A DNA stretch of 64,000 nt from the NCBI RefSeq assembly GCF_022352055.1, contig NZ_JAKRWM010000016.1:1-64000 (forward strand), in the 5' to 3' direction. This document shows, in pieces, positions 17,446 through 26,506 of the stretch. Within the stretch, counting starts at the first letter, position 1; each line of letters starts with the position of its first letter. Below the pieces are notes generated by a model. That model was not told the origin of the DNA, made no database searches, and saw only the letters and a program-made list of their open reading frames with translations. A program made the position numbers and the translations under genes. This stretch comes from Cohnella mopanensis (GTDB taxonomy: Bacteria; Bacillota; Bacilli; Paenibacillales; Paenibacillaceae).

Positions 17446-18297
17446 ATGAAATTATTCAAAACTTTATCCGTCGCCGCCATGGCGATCGCGCTAGTCACTT
17501 CATCTGTATCCGCAGTAAGCGCGGCTAGCTCCCTGAAAGGCACAATCGTCGTTAACGGTTCCTCCGCGCTTCTGCCATTAACGCTGCAAGCGGCAAACGA
17601 ATTCAAGAAATTGAATCCGAAAGTTAAAATTTCGGCTTCCGCGGCCGGTTCGATTACCGGACCGCAATCCGTCCGCAAGGGCATCGCCGATATCGGCGCG
17701 GTAGACTGGGATGCTTCCCAAGACGTACCGGGCTTCAAAAAATTCGACGGCCAAGTCGCGCACAAAGTAGCGGTTATCCCGTTCGCTGCCGTCGCTAACA
17801 AAAACGTGAAGGTCGACAACTTGACTACGAAGCAGCTTCAAGACATTTTCTCCGGTAAAGTGACGAACTGGAAAGACGTTGGCGGTTCCGATGCGGACAT
17901 TATCGTCGTAAACCGTGCATTCGGTTCCGGTACTCGCGTTAATTTCCAGATGAAAGCTTTAGCTGGATCCGATTTCTTAAGCAAAGGCAATAACTACAAA
18001 GAAGTTAAATCGAGCGGCGATATGAAAACCGCAGTTGAGACAACTCCTAACGCAATCGGATACATCGATCTCGTATACGTAACTAGCAATATGAAAGCTT
18101 TGCAAATCAACGGCGTTGCTCCTTCTGAAACAAACGTCATCAACGGTACTTATAAAGTATGGGGTTACGGTTACTACATGACCAAAGGTCAGCCGGATGG
18201 CGCGACTAAAGCGTTCATCGAGTATATTCAAAGCGCGAAATTCCAAAACGGTTCCTTGAAAAAGCTGAAATTCATTCCGATTTCCGCAATCAAGTAA
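17446..18297 (+). CDS. pstS: Phosphate ABC transporter substrate-binding protein (PstS-like, non-lipidated)
   Basis: 283 aa. Sec signal peptide with an AVSA site near residue 26 and no lipobox cysteine, unlike the second PstS at 21345. PstS/PBP-like fold: VVNGSSALLPLT, then a changed anion-binding loop AAGSITGPQS (the second copy has GGSGTG), GIADIGAVD, NRAFGSGTRVNF and TPNAIGYIDL. Good ribosome site GAGAGGAG. It is in one operon with the upstream CuAO-N protein and the downstream permeases. Without a lipid anchor it may be released or held by a partner such as the upstream protein (inference). Binding of phosphate rather than a related anion is not proven. Confidence 0.85.
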   Translation: MKLFKTLSVAAMAIALVTSSVSAVSAASSLKGTIVVNGSSALLPLTLQAANEFKKLNPKVKISASAAGSITGPQSVRKGIADIGAVDWDASQDVPGFKKFDGQVAHKVAVIPFAAVANKNVKVDNLTTKQLQDIFSGKVTNWKDVGGSDADIIVVNRAFGSGTRVNFQMKALAGSDFLSKGNNYKEVKSSGDMKTAVETTPNAIGYIDLVYVTSNMKALQINGVAPSETNVINGTYKVWGYGYYMTKGQPDGATKAFIEYIQSAKFQNGSLKKLKFIPISAIK

Positions 18298-18305
18298 TCG
18301 CGATA

Positions 18306-18334
18306 GGGAGTGGCTCCGCTTGGGTACCACTCCC
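18306..18334 (+). terminator. Intercistronic stem-loop after pstS (first copy)
   Basis: GGGAGTGG at 18306-18313 pairs with CCACTCCC at 18327-18334 and is followed by a weak T tract. Probably an attenuator or mRNA stabiliser keeping binding-protein levels above permease levels. Confidence 0.6.
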
Positions 18335-18351
18335 TTCAATAACTACACATT

Positions 18352-18395
18352 AAGAAAGCGACCAGCATAGCGGACTACGCGAGGCTGGTTTCTTA
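18352..18395 (+). terminator. Second hairpin between pstS and pstC (first copy)
   Basis: AAGAAA near 18352 and ACCAGC at 18361-18366 pair with GCTGGT at 18384-18389 and the following TTCTT. It lies just upstream of the pstC ribosome site. Confidence 0.45.
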
Positions 18396-18415
18396 CTGGG
18401 AGGAGCAATACCCCT

Positions 18416-19384
18416 ATGCAATTGGACTCTACTGCTCAAGGACCGATCATCGACTCATCCACGAGCGAGCTCGGGGGCAGCATTAAAGCCGGTTCGGGCA
18501 ACGTCCTCGATCGGAAAAATCGCCTGCTGTTCTATAATCGGGCGTTCAAAATCGCTTGTATCGCAAGCGCGGCGTTCGTCTGCCTTATTTTGTTCAGCAT
18601 CCTGTTCTTTATGTTCCGTACGGGCGTATTAACGTTCCGTGATGTTTCGCCAATGACGTTCTTCTTCTCGACCGATTGGTCGCCGGAGAACGAAAGCTAT
18701 GGCGCATTCGTATTCATTTTCGGCACGTTCGCGCTAACGCTGCTAACTCTCCTGATTTCTGTTCCGTTGTCGGTTATCATCGCCGTCTTTCTCGCCGAAA
18801 TCGCGCCCAAATGGTTGCGTAACTTGCTGCGTCCCGTTCTGGATCTGCTTGTGGGCATCCCCTCGGTCGTGTATGGCTTTCTCGGCTTAACGATCTTGAT
18901 TCCCTTGCTCCGGGACGTTACCGGCACGAATATGGGAGACGGAATATTGGCCGCTGCGATCGTCCTAACGATTATGGTGCTGCCGACGATCAGCCGGATC
19001 AGCGACGATGCAATCAGTGTAGTCCCGCGTAAGTACAGAGATGCTTCTTATGCGCTGGGAGCAACCCGATTCCAAACGATCTTCAAGGTAACGATTCCGG
19101 CAGCACGGAGCGGGATTATGTACGGCGTCATCTTAGGTATGGCTCGCGCGATCGGCGAAACGATGGCGGTCGTTATGGTCATCGGAAACACGCCGCAGCT
19201 TGCGGATGCGCTGTTTAAGCCGACTTCGGTATTGACGAGCAACATCGTCATGCAGATTGCCAATGTTCCGTTCGATTCTACATGGAATAACGCGCTGTAT
19301 ATGATGGGCTTCCTATTGCTTGTTATCTCTCTCTTGATGATCGTGCTAGTCCGCTTGCTGCAACGGAAAGGAGCTCACCAATGA
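18416..19384 (+). CDS. pstC: Phosphate ABC transporter permease PstC
   Basis: 322 aa with an unusually long cytoplasmic N-terminus (about 45 aa) and six predicted helices. Family features are GAFVFIFGTFALTLL, the GIPSVVYGFLGL segment, the EAA-loop region RKYRDASYALGATRFQTI and ARAIGETMAV. Start ATG behind GGGAGGAG. It forms the channel with PstA, whose ATG overlaps this stop (ATGA). This first pst operon has no pstB of its own, so its ATPase is presumably one of the two PstB proteins encoded at 24140-25690. Confidence 0.92.
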   Translation: MQLDSTAQGPIIDSSTSELGGSIKAGSGNVLDRKNRLLFYNRAFKIACIASAAFVCLILFSILFFMFRTGVLTFRDVSPMTFFFSTDWSPENESYGAFVFIFGTFALTLLTLLISVPLSVIIAVFLAEIAPKWLRNLLRPVLDLLVGIPSVVYGFLGLTILIPLLRDVTGTNMGDGILAAAIVLTIMVLPTISRISDDAISVVPRKYRDASYALGATRFQTIFKVTIPAARSGIMYGVILGMARAIGETMAVVMVIGNTPQLADALFKPTSVLTSNIVMQIANVPFDSTWNNALYMMGFLLLVISLLMIVLVRLLQRKGAHQ

Positions 19385-20277
19385 AATCGGCTTCCACGGG
19401 AACTAGCGGGATGTTTAGAACGGGTAGAGGAATCAACAACATTAACAATCGGATCTTTACCGTTTTCGTATGGGGCATATCCGCCTGCATCGTTTTGTTC
19501 ATTTGCGCGTTGCTTTATTTGATCCTGCAAAAAGGATTACCTAGCCTGACATGGGACTTTATCATGGGATTGCCAAGCGAGATGGAAGAAGGGGGCGGCA
19601 TAGGGCCCGCGTTATTCAATTCCTTCTATATGTTGTTCATTTCCTTGCTCATCTCGATTCCGCTCGGTATGGCGGCCGGAATCTATTTGGCGGAATTCGC
19701 CCCGAACAACAAATGGATCGGGTTCGTAAGAATATGCGTGGAAGGCTTGGCATCCGTTCCTTCTATTATTTTCGGCTTATTCGGGATCGCGTTATTCGTG
19801 GAAATGTTCCAGATCGGATTAACCATAATCGGCGGAGCGATCAGCCTTGCCTTCTTGAATCTACCGGTGATGACTCGAGTAACGGAAGAAGCGATTCGCG
19901 CCGTTCCCAAAGAAATGAAGCAAGCATCCTTCGCTTTAGGAGCGACCCATCTGCAGACGATTCGGCGCGTATTGGTTCCGACCGCGATTAGCGGAATCGT
20001 AACGGGGATATGCTTAGTTGCAGGTCGGGCTTTCGGAGAAAGCGCGGTCATTATTCTGACCGCGGGCGTGACGACATCCGGCGAAATGTGGGATTTCAAT
20101 CTGTTCTCACCCGGCGAGACGCTGGCCGTTCATCTCTGGTACGTGCAATCCGAAGCTATCGTGCCCGATGCGGTATCGATCTCGGATAAAGCTGCGGCCG
20201 TGCTCGTATTCATTATCCTGATGTTCAACATCGTGTTCCGTATCCCACTGTGGATTAAAGACCGTAAAAATCGGTAA
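19381..20277 (+). CDS. pstA: Phosphate ABC transporter permease PstA
   Basis: 298 aa, six predicted helices. PstA markers: GLPSEMEEGGGIGPALFNSFYML, GLASVPSIIFGLFG, VPKEMKQASFALGATHLQTI (the ATPase contact loop) and GRAFGESAVIILTAG. Its start codon overlaps the pstC stop by four bases, indicating translational coupling. It is the last gene of the first pst operon; the converging LysR gene ends 15 bp after its stop. No clear terminator is visible in that short gap. Confidence 0.93.
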   Translation: MKSASTGTSGMFRTGRGINNINNRIFTVFVWGISACIVLFICALLYLILQKGLPSLTWDFIMGLPSEMEEGGGIGPALFNSFYMLFISLLISIPLGMAAGIYLAEFAPNNKWIGFVRICVEGLASVPSIIFGLFGIALFVEMFQIGLTIIGGAISLAFLNLPVMTRVTEEAIRAVPKEMKQASFALGATHLQTIRRVLVPTAISGIVTGICLVAGRAFGESAVIILTAGVTTSGEMWDFNLFSPGETLAVHLWYVQSEAIVPDAVSISDKAAAVLVFIILMFNIVFRIPLWIKDRKNR

Positions 20278-20291
20278 GCTAATCTCTTATC

Positions 20292-21146
20292 TCACATCAA
20301 AGCGGATTCCATAATCTGCTTAAGCAGGGTAGGGTTCCAGTAGTTAGGTCTCCAGGAGCCATATAAGTTCCATGGCGCGGACTGTCCCGGAAGATCTAGG
20401 GCCGCTACCCTGCCGGCAGGATCGGGTAGGACAACCTCCGGTAATATCGATAAACCCATTCGGGCGTGTACCGCGCTAAAAATCATTTCAACGGATTCGA
20501 ATTTTGCCGTAACGTCCAACTTCCATCCTAGCTGCGCTTTCCATAAGACAATGCTCTCACTTAAGGAGAACTCCGTATGATCGACGAAAGAAAACTTGTA
20601 CAGATCGTGCGGAGCAAACTCGCCTGCCTGAACTAAAGCATGATCGGACGGTACGATTAGTTTGAGCGAGCTCGATTTCATTTTTTCGTAATGGAAGTCG
20701 AAGGAATCGCGAGGCGGCTGACCGCAGATCACGATATCCAACATAGCCGTTTGTAATTGATGATACAGAGCTTCTTCTTCACCGGTATGGATTGAAATTT
20801 GAATATCGATTTTGTCTTTAAGGATCGTTAGCCAACTTGAACGAGCAAGAGCGGTTAAGGCGCAGTCGGTGCATCCCACACGCAGAACGGTTCTTTCGTT
20901 ATCGCGCCATTGCGTCAATTTCGACTCCGCTTCGGAATAGAGCGCACTGATCTGGGTTGCATAAGGCAAGAGGATTTTCCCTGCATTCGTTAGATAAATT
21001 CGTCCGGCTTTGGCTTCGAAAAGCTTAACTCCCCATTCGGCCTCCATCTTCTTCATATGGAAGCTAATCGTAGGTTGCTTCATATGAAGGGCGTTGGCGA
21101 CCGCGGTTACTTGTTTGTAGCGATCTATAAGGACGAGTAGTTTCAT
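20292..21146 (-). CDS. LysR-family transcriptional regulator
   Basis: 284 aa. N-terminal winged helix-turn-helix (KQVTAVANALHMKQPTISFHMKKMEAEWG, residues about 10-38) and a LysR substrate-binding domain from about 85 (VLRVGCTDCALTAL) to the end. Start ATG at 21146 has no obvious ribosome site (AT-rich leader), so a start slightly upstream cannot be excluded. It sits between the two pst operons, convergent with pstA and divergent from the second pstS. Its target could be local, but the neighbouring promoter already has a Pho box. The ligand is unknown. Confidence 0.87.
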   Translation of the reverse strand: MKLLVLIDRYKQVTAVANALHMKQPTISFHMKKMEAEWGVKLFEAKAGRIYLTNAGKILLPYATQISALYSEAESKLTQWRDNERTVLRVGCTDCALTALARSSWLTILKDKIDIQISIHTGEEEALYHQLQTAMLDIVICGQPPRDSFDFHYEKMKSSSLKLIVPSDHALVQAGEFAPHDLYKFSFVDHTEFSLSESIVLWKAQLGWKLDVTAKFESVEMIFSAVHARMGLSILPEVVLPDPAGRVAALDLPGQSAPWNLYGSWRPNYWNPTLLKQIMESALM

Positions 21147-21241
21147 TTTTAATAGACTGATGATAAAAACCCCGCTTTTACGAGAGTAGTATTCAATTTG
21201 TCTATAATATTAACATTTACATAGAATTAATGTATTTATTT

Positions 21242-21295
21242 TTTTCACTTAGTTAACACAACGAAAACATCAGTCTAATGAGAACCTTCTACAAT
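21242..21295 (+). promoter_or_regulatory. Pho box and -10 of the second pst operon
   Basis: TTTTCA (21242), TTAACA (21253), AAAACA (21264) and CTAATG (21275) are each separated by 5 bp, then 9 bp to TACAAT (21290). This is the same geometry as the box at 15880. Confidence 0.72.
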
Positions 21296-21344
21296 ATGAA
21301 CTGTAAGCAAAAAAACACGAGACTTGGAAGGGGATCTACAAGAA

Positions 21345-22262
21345 ATGAAAAAGGCTTTGATGGTAATGATGGTGTTGACTCTGACGGTAGTCCTGGCTGC
21401 ATGCGGCCAAAATAATAAGAACGGAAATAACGCAAGCAACGGGGCAAGCAACAGCCCGAACAATAATAGCGAGATCTCAGGTTCGTTCCTGGCAACGGGT
21501 TCCTCGGCACTCCAGCCGCTCGTCGATCAAGTATCGAAGAAGTTCATGGATTCGAACAAGAAAGTTTCCATTCAAGTTCAAGCGGGCGGAAGCGGCACGG
21601 GCTTGACTCAAGTTTCCGAAGGACAATCGGACATCGGTAACTCCGACGTATTCGCGGAAGAGAAGCTGGATGCGGACAAAGCAGCCGCTTTAGTCGATCA
21701 CCAAGTCGCGGTTGTCGGAATGGCTGCGGTCGTTAACCCGAAAGTGACGGTAGATAACCTCACGAAACAACAACTCGTCGATATTTTCACGGGTAAAGTA
21801 ACGAACTGGAAAGACGTAGGCGGCAACGATCAAAAAATCCAAATCGTCAACCGTCCGTCCAGCTCCGGTACTCGCGCGACTTTCGAGAAGTACGCATTAG
21901 GCCAAAAATCGGAAGACCTTCAAGGTTCGATCCAAGAGGATTCCTCCGGTACGGTTAAGAAGCTGGTCGGCGAAACGCCGGGAGCAATCGGTTACTTGGC
22001 TCTGTCTTACTTGGACGATTCCGTTAAAACGGTTAAATACGAAGGCGTGGAAGCGAACGTAGACAACGTAGCGAACGGCACTTATCCAGTATGGGCTTAT
22101 GAGCACATGTATACAAAAGGCCAACCTAACGAAGCTGTAAAAGCATTCCTCGATTACATGCTGAGCGATGAAGTTCAGAACGGTGACGTTGTCGAGCTTG
22201 GTTACATCCCGGCTAACAAAATGGAAGTCAAACGCGATGTAAACGGCAATATCACGAAGTAA
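21345..22262 (+). CDS. pstS: Phosphate-binding lipoprotein PstS
   Basis: 305 aa from ATG at 21345 behind GGAAGGGG; an in-frame TTG at 21324 is rejected. Lipobox LAAC with Cys20, then an Asn/Gly/Ser-rich spacer. Canonical phosphate-binding elements are GSSALQPLV, GGSGTGLTQ, IGNSD, and NRPSSSGTRATF. It captures phosphate outside the membrane for PstCA. First gene of a complete pstS-pstC-pstA-pstB-pstB-phoU operon controlled by the Pho box upstream. It differs from the first PstS in having a lipid anchor and the intact GSGTG loop, so this is probably the main phosphate receptor. Confidence 0.94.
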   Translation: MKKALMVMMVLTLTVVLAACGQNNKNGNNASNGASNSPNNNSEISGSFLATGSSALQPLVDQVSKKFMDSNKKVSIQVQAGGSGTGLTQVSEGQSDIGNSDVFAEEKLDADKAAALVDHQVAVVGMAAVVNPKVTVDNLTKQQLVDIFTGKVTNWKDVGGNDQKIQIVNRPSSSGTRATFEKYALGQKSEDLQGSIQEDSSGTVKKLVGETPGAIGYLALSYLDDSVKTVKYEGVEANVDNVANGTYPVWAYEHMYTKGQPNEAVKAFLDYMLSDEVQNGDVVELGYIPANKMEVKRDVNGNITK

Positions 22263-22281
22263 TCAGGGTTCCATATCATGC

Positions 22282-22321
22282 GCCAATCAAGAGGCAGATC
22301 GACTAAAGCCTCTTGATTGGC
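22282..22321 (+). terminator. Intercistronic stem-loop after pstS (second copy)
   Basis: A perfect 14-bp stem joins GCCAATCAAGAGGC (22282-22295) and GCCTCTTGATTGGC (22308-22321), with no T tract after it. Likely an attenuator or 3' stabiliser of pstS mRNA, as seen at the same position in the first operon. Confidence 0.7.
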
Positions 22322-22340
22322 TATGTAAAGGGAGAGATTT

Positions 22341-23243
22341 ATGGCTCAGCCGTTAGAACGACAAAAAGCGAAACCGCATATAGCCGAGGAATGGGTCGGT
22401 AAGATCTATACCCTGCTATGCATAGCGTTTCTCATAACCACCATTTTCTCTATCGTCTATTTTGTCGCTTCCAAAGGACTCAGTACTTTTTTCATCAATC
22501 ACGTTAATGTACTCGATCTTCTAACCGGGCTCAAATGGGCGCCGGAAGGCGAACCTCCGTTTTTCGGAGCGCTGCCGTTTATTTTCGGATCATTCAGCAC
22601 GTCGATTCTGGCAGCCGTCATCGCTGCTCCGCTCGGCTTCTGCGCCGCGGTATTCATGGTAGAAATCGCGCCTAAATTCGGTCGCCGATACTTACAGCCG
22701 GTCATTGAACTATTGGCAGGCATTCCTTCGGTCGTATACGGGTTCGTAGGGTTAAGCGTTATCGTCCCGTTCTTCCGCAACGTGTTTCCCGGGCAAGGAA
22801 TCGGGATCGCGGCGGGAGCGCTCGTGCTCTCCATTATGATTCTTCCCACGATTACGACAATAGCTACCGATGCGTTAGCCGCGTTGCCTAAAGGTCTTAA
22901 AGAAGGATCTTTCGCGCTCGGCGCCACGCGTTGGCAGACCATATATCGAATTGTCCTTCCGACAACGATGCCTGCGTTAATGACTGGTATCGTGCTCGGT
23001 ATCGCCCGGGCGTTCGGCGAAGCGCTAGCCGTTCAGATGGTTATCGGGAACGCGCCGCACATTCCGCGCTCCTTGTTCGAATCCGCCTCCACGCTAACGA
23101 GCGCAATTACGCTTAGCATGGGGAACACGGCAATGGGTTCCGTAGCGAACAATGCTCTATGGTCGTTGGCTATGATCCTTATGCTCATGACATTCGTCTT
23201 CGTATTCATCGTGCGTTGGCTGGAAGGGAGATCGAAAATATGA
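22341..23243 (+). CDS. pstC: Phosphate ABC transporter permease PstC
   Basis: 300 aa, six predicted helices, with a short N-terminus compared with the first PstC. Markers: GALPFIFGSFSTSIL, ELLAGIPSVVYGFVGL, LPKGLKEGSFALGATRWQTI and ARAFGEALAVQMVIGNAP. ATG behind AAAGGGAGAG. Its stop overlaps the pstA start (ATGA at 23240). It acts with PstA, PstS and the PstB proteins in high-affinity phosphate import. Confidence 0.94.
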   Translation: MAQPLERQKAKPHIAEEWVGKIYTLLCIAFLITTIFSIVYFVASKGLSTFFINHVNVLDLLTGLKWAPEGEPPFFGALPFIFGSFSTSILAAVIAAPLGFCAAVFMVEIAPKFGRRYLQPVIELLAGIPSVVYGFVGLSVIVPFFRNVFPGQGIGIAAGALVLSIMILPTITTIATDALAALPKGLKEGSFALGATRWQTIYRIVLPTTMPALMTGIVLGIARAFGEALAVQMVIGNAPHIPRSLFESASTLTSAITLSMGNTAMGSVANNALWSLAMILMLMTFVFVFIVRWLEGRSKI

Positions 23244-24127
23244 GAGCTAAAACAGCGGACAAAATCGCGACGTCGATCATTATCGCAGTAGCGGCTTTAA
23301 TCGTTCTAGTATTAGCGGGTTTGCTCGGTTACATCCTCTACAGGGGATTGGGCCATATCAGCTTCCATTTCCTAACCTCCGCACCCGAGACGATTCGCAA
23401 AGGCGGTGGAATCGGACCGCAATTGTTCAACTCCGTATTCCTTCTCGTCCTGACGATGCTGATCACGGTCCCGATCGGATTAGGCGCGGGAATTTATATG
23501 AGCGAGTACGCTCCCGCGAACCGGATTACGAACTTCATCCGCTTAATCGTGGAAGTGCTGTCGTCGGTGCCTTCGATCATCGTCGGTTTGTTCGGGCTTC
23601 TGGTCCTCGTCAATTTGTTCGGATTCGGATTCTCGCTTTTCTCCGGCGCATTGGCATTGACCGTATTTAACTTGCCGCTCATGGTCCGGATTACGGAGCA
23701 GGGGCTCAAGGGAGTTCCACGCGAGCAGAAGGAAGCAAGCCTTGCGTTAGGCTTATCCAAGTGGAAAACGATCACTTCGGTCATGTTGCCGATCTCGCTT
23801 CCGGTCGTTCTGACGGGCACGATTCTCGCTGCCGGAAGGGTGTTCGGCGAAGCAGCCGCGCTGTTGTTCACCGCAGGGATGAGCTCCCCGCGGCTCGACT
23901 TCACGGATTGGAATCCGTTCAGCCCGTTCTCGCCGCTGAATCCGTTCCGACCGGCCGAGACGCTTGCCGTACACATCTGGAAGATCAATTCCGAAGGCTT
24001 GGCGCCGGATGCCGCGGAGATTGCGGCCGGAGCGTCCGCCGTGCTCGTCATTACGGTTCTGCTATTCAACTTTGGCGCGAGATGGCTCGGACGTTACATG
24101 TACCGCAAATTTACCGCAATCAAATAA
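23240..24127 (+). CDS. pstA: Phosphate ABC transporter permease PstA
   Basis: 295 aa from the ATG overlapping the pstC stop; an upstream in-frame extension is rejected. Six predicted helices. Markers: RKGGGIGPQLFNSVFLL, EVLSSVPSIIVGLFGLL, VPREQKEASLALGLSKWKTI and GRVFGEAAALLFTAG. An insertion rich in Pro/Phe/Asn (DWNPFSPFSPLNPFRPAETLAV, about 225-245) is longer than in the first PstA. Membrane channel subunit of the second Pst system. Confidence 0.94.
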   Translation: MRAKTADKIATSIIIAVAALIVLVLAGLLGYILYRGLGHISFHFLTSAPETIRKGGGIGPQLFNSVFLLVLTMLITVPIGLGAGIYMSEYAPANRITNFIRLIVEVLSSVPSIIVGLFGLLVLVNLFGFGFSLFSGALALTVFNLPLMVRITEQGLKGVPREQKEASLALGLSKWKTITSVMLPISLPVVLTGTILAAGRVFGEAAALLFTAGMSSPRLDFTDWNPFSPFSPLNPFRPAETLAVHIWKINSEGLAPDAAEIAAGASAVLVITVLLFNFGARWLGRYMYRKFTAIK

Positions 24128-24139
24128 GGGGGTTATCGC

Positions 24140-24898
24140 ATGGAATCCATCGGATTGTCTGCCAAAGACTTGACCGTTGCTTACGGCGATAGGCCTGCCG
24201 TCAAGAATATATCGCTCGATTTCGCCGCGAAACAAGTAACGGCGCTAATCGGACCATCCGGCTGCGGGAAATCGACTTTCTTGCGAAGCTTGAACCGGAT
24301 GAACGATCTTATCCCGAATTGCACGGTGACAGGAGAAATATGGATTAGGGATCAGAACATTAACAGTCCGACGACGGACGTCGTATCGTTACGTCAGAAA
24401 ATCGGCATGGTCTGGCAACGTCCCAATCCTTTTCATAAATCGATCTACGAGAACATTGCCTTCGGGCCTCGTTATCACGGAGTCAAGAAGAAGAGCGAAC
24501 TGGACCAGATCGTCGAACAGTCTTTAAGGAAAGCCGCCTTATGGGAAGAAACGAAAGACAGGCTTCACAATTCGGCGCTGGCGCTCTCGGGCGGTCAGCA
24601 GCAACGGTTGTGCATCGCTCGTTCGATCGCCGTTAAGCCCGATATCATCCTGATGGATGAGCCGGCTTCCGCGCTCGATCCCGTGTCGACCTCCAAAATC
24701 GAGGAACTGATCGCAGAGCTGAAGGAAGATTATTGCATCATTATCGTGACCCACAACATGCATCAAGCGGCACGGGTATCCGAGAAAACGGCGTTTTTCT
24801 TAACGGGCTCGGTCGTGGAATACGATCTGACCCACAACATTTTTACCAATCCGCAAAAACCTGAGACTAGCGACTACATCACTGGGCGGTTCGGATAA
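24140..24898 (+). CDS. pstB: Phosphate ABC transporter ATP-binding protein PstB (copy 1)
   Basis: 252 aa. Walker [10 protein letters not shown], the PstB-specific [31 protein letters not shown], signature [16 protein letters not shown], Walker [14 protein letters not shown], and H-loop [11 protein letters not shown]. Start ATG behind AAGGGGG. Energises phosphate import. Tandem with a second pstB 36 bp downstream, as in the B. subtilis pstBA-pstBB pair. The Q-loop reads WQRPNPF here and FQQPNPF in the other copy. Confidence 0.95.
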   Translation: MESIGLSAKDLTVAYGDRPAVKNISLDFAAKQVTALIGPSGCGKSTFLRSLNRMNDLIPNCTVTGEIWIRDQNINSPTTDVVSLRQKIGMVWQRPNPFHKSIYENIAFGPRYHGVKKKSELDQIVEQSLRKAALWEETKDRLHNSALALSGGQQQRLCIARSIAVKPDIILMDEPASALDPVSTSKIEELIAELKEDYCIIIVTHNMHQAARVSEKTAFFLTGSVVEYDLTHNIFTNPQKPETSDYITGRFG

Positions 24899-24934
24899 TA
24901 ACTGGCACTTAATTCAGAAAAGGGAGAATGGTCC

Positions 24935-25690
24935 ATGAACTCCATTATCGAAATCAATGATTTGGATTTGTTTTACGGAGATTTCCACGCGTTGAAGCAT
25001 GTCAATATGGAGATTCCGGAGAAAGCCATTACGGCGTTCATCGGTCCTTCCGGTTGCGGAAAATCCACGCTGCTCCGAACGTTTAACCGGATGAACGACA
25101 TGATTGCCGGCACGAGAATCGAAGGTTCGGTCGAGATAGCGGGTACCGACATTTACTCCGACGAAGTCGATGTGGAGACGCTTCGCAAACGCGTGGGCAT
25201 GGTGTTCCAACAGCCGAACCCTTTTCCGAAATCGATCTATGACAACATCGCCTACGGTCCGCGTTTACACGGGATTACCGACCGCAAGAAGCTGGATGAA
25301 ATCGTGGAAACGAGCCTCCGCTCGGCGGCTCTCTGGAATGAGGTAAAGGATCATCTGAAGCGTTCCGCATTCAGCATTTCCGGCGGACAACAGCAGCGTC
25401 TGTGCATTGCGCGCGCATTAGCGGTAGAGCCGGACATCTTGCTCATGGACGAGGCCACTTCGGCCCTCGATCCGATCTCCACGTTGAAGATCGAAGAACT
25501 GGCACAAGAGCTGAAGGATCGTTACACGATCGTCATGGTTACGCACAACATGCATCAGGCCGCTCGGGTATCGCAACAAACCGTCTTCTTCCTGAACGGG
25601 GAAGTCGTAGAATATTCGGAGACGGAGCGTTTATTCTCCAATCCGACTGACCAACGCACGGAAGATTACATTAGTGGACGGTTCGGTTGA
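24935..25690 (+). CDS. pstB: Phosphate ABC transporter ATP-binding protein PstB (copy 2)
   Basis: 251 aa. Walker [74 protein letters not shown] (Glu then Ala in place of the usual EP) and [14 protein letters not shown] behind AAAAGGGAG. Closely related in tandem to the preceding pstB. Two ATPases could serve the two PstCA permeases found in this window, since the first pst operon lacks a pstB; this assignment is inference. Confidence 0.95.
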   Translation: MNSIIEINDLDLFYGDFHALKHVNMEIPEKAITAFIGPSGCGKSTLLRTFNRMNDMIAGTRIEGSVEIAGTDIYSDEVDVETLRKRVGMVFQQPNPFPKSIYDNIAYGPRLHGITDRKKLDEIVETSLRSAALWNEVKDHLKRSAFSISGGQQQRLCIARALAVEPDILLMDEATSALDPISTLKIEELAQELKDRYTIVMVTHNMHQAARVSQQTVFFLNGEVVEYSETERLFSNPTDQRTEDYISGRFG

Positions 25691-25712
25691 TTCCGAGAGA
25701 GGATGGATAGGG

Positions 25713-26378
25713 ATGATGATGGTTAAACGGCTGGAGTTCGATCATGGACTGGAAGAAATGACACAATTGCTTATCGAGATGGGAAATCGCGTCGAGAAGG
25801 CGCTTATCGAATCGATGGAAGCGCTGAAGAAGGGCGACGTCGAGACGGGGAAACGCATCGTGAAATCGGATTCCGAGCTGAATCAAATGGAAGAGAAGAT
25901 CAGCGAGATCGGCGCGAAGCTGATCGCTACGCAACAGCCGGTCGCGAAGGATCTGCGCCGTATTCTGATCGCGTTCAAAATTTCTTCCGATTTGGAGCGG
26001 ATGGGCGACCTGTCCGTCGATATCGCTAAAGCAGTTATCCGATTGGACGGCCAACCGTTGATCAAGCCTCTGCTCGATTTGCCGAGAATGGCAGAGCTTG
26101 TTGCGGTCATGATCAAAGAATCGTTGCAATCCTACGTCGACGAGAACGTCGATCTCGCTTACAAGAGCGCGAAGGACGACGACCAAGTCGACGCGTTATA
26201 TTCGCAAATCATCCGCGAGCTGTTCTCGCTCATGGTCGAGAATCCAAAGACGGTCAGCCAAGCGATGCTGCTTAGCTTCGTAGGCCGCTACATCGAGCGG
26301 ATCGCCGACCATGCGACGAACATTGCCGAGAGCGTCGTCTATCTGATGACGGGCAAACGTCCGGATTTGAACCAGTAA
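25713..26378 (+). CDS. phoU: Phosphate signalling/transport regulator PhoU
   Basis: About 221 aa starting at one of three consecutive ATG codons (25713, 25716, 25719) after GAGAGGA. All-helical PhoU repeats with the characteristic pattern ESMEALKKGDVETGKRIV, DSELNQMEEKI, the ALL-type segment TQQPVAKDLRRILIAFKIS and DLERMGD, repeated as ERIADHATNIAE in the second half. These acidic/hydrophobic motifs bind metal clusters in the family. It damps Pho signalling and Pst activity at the membrane. Last gene of the operon, followed by a terminator at 26461. Confidence 0.94.
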   Translation: MMMVKRLEFDHGLEEMTQLLIEMGNRVEKALIESMEALKKGDVETGKRIVKSDSELNQMEEKISEIGAKLIATQQPVAKDLRRILIAFKISSDLERMGDLSVDIAKAVIRLDGQPLIKPLLDLPRMAELVAVMIKESLQSYVDENVDLAYKSAKDDDQVDALYSQIIRELFSLMVENPKTVSQAMLLSFVGRYIERIADHATNIAESVVYLMTGKRPDLNQ

Positions 26379-26460
26379 TTGTGTTGGCGTGACGGTTTGC
26401 GTGATAAACCTGCAATTTTCGATTATGTTATGGTTATTGAATCGATGGCGAGTGAAGCAT

Positions 26461-26497
26461 ACCGCGTTTTCCCTTGATGGGAGATCGCGGTTTTTTG
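26461..26497 (+). terminator. Terminator of the second pst operon
   Basis: ACCGCG (26461-26466) pairs with CGCGGT (26486-26491), with an inner TCCC/GGGA stem and TTGA loop, followed by a run of six T. Confidence 0.82.
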
Positions 26498-26506
26498 TTG
26501 TTTTCC

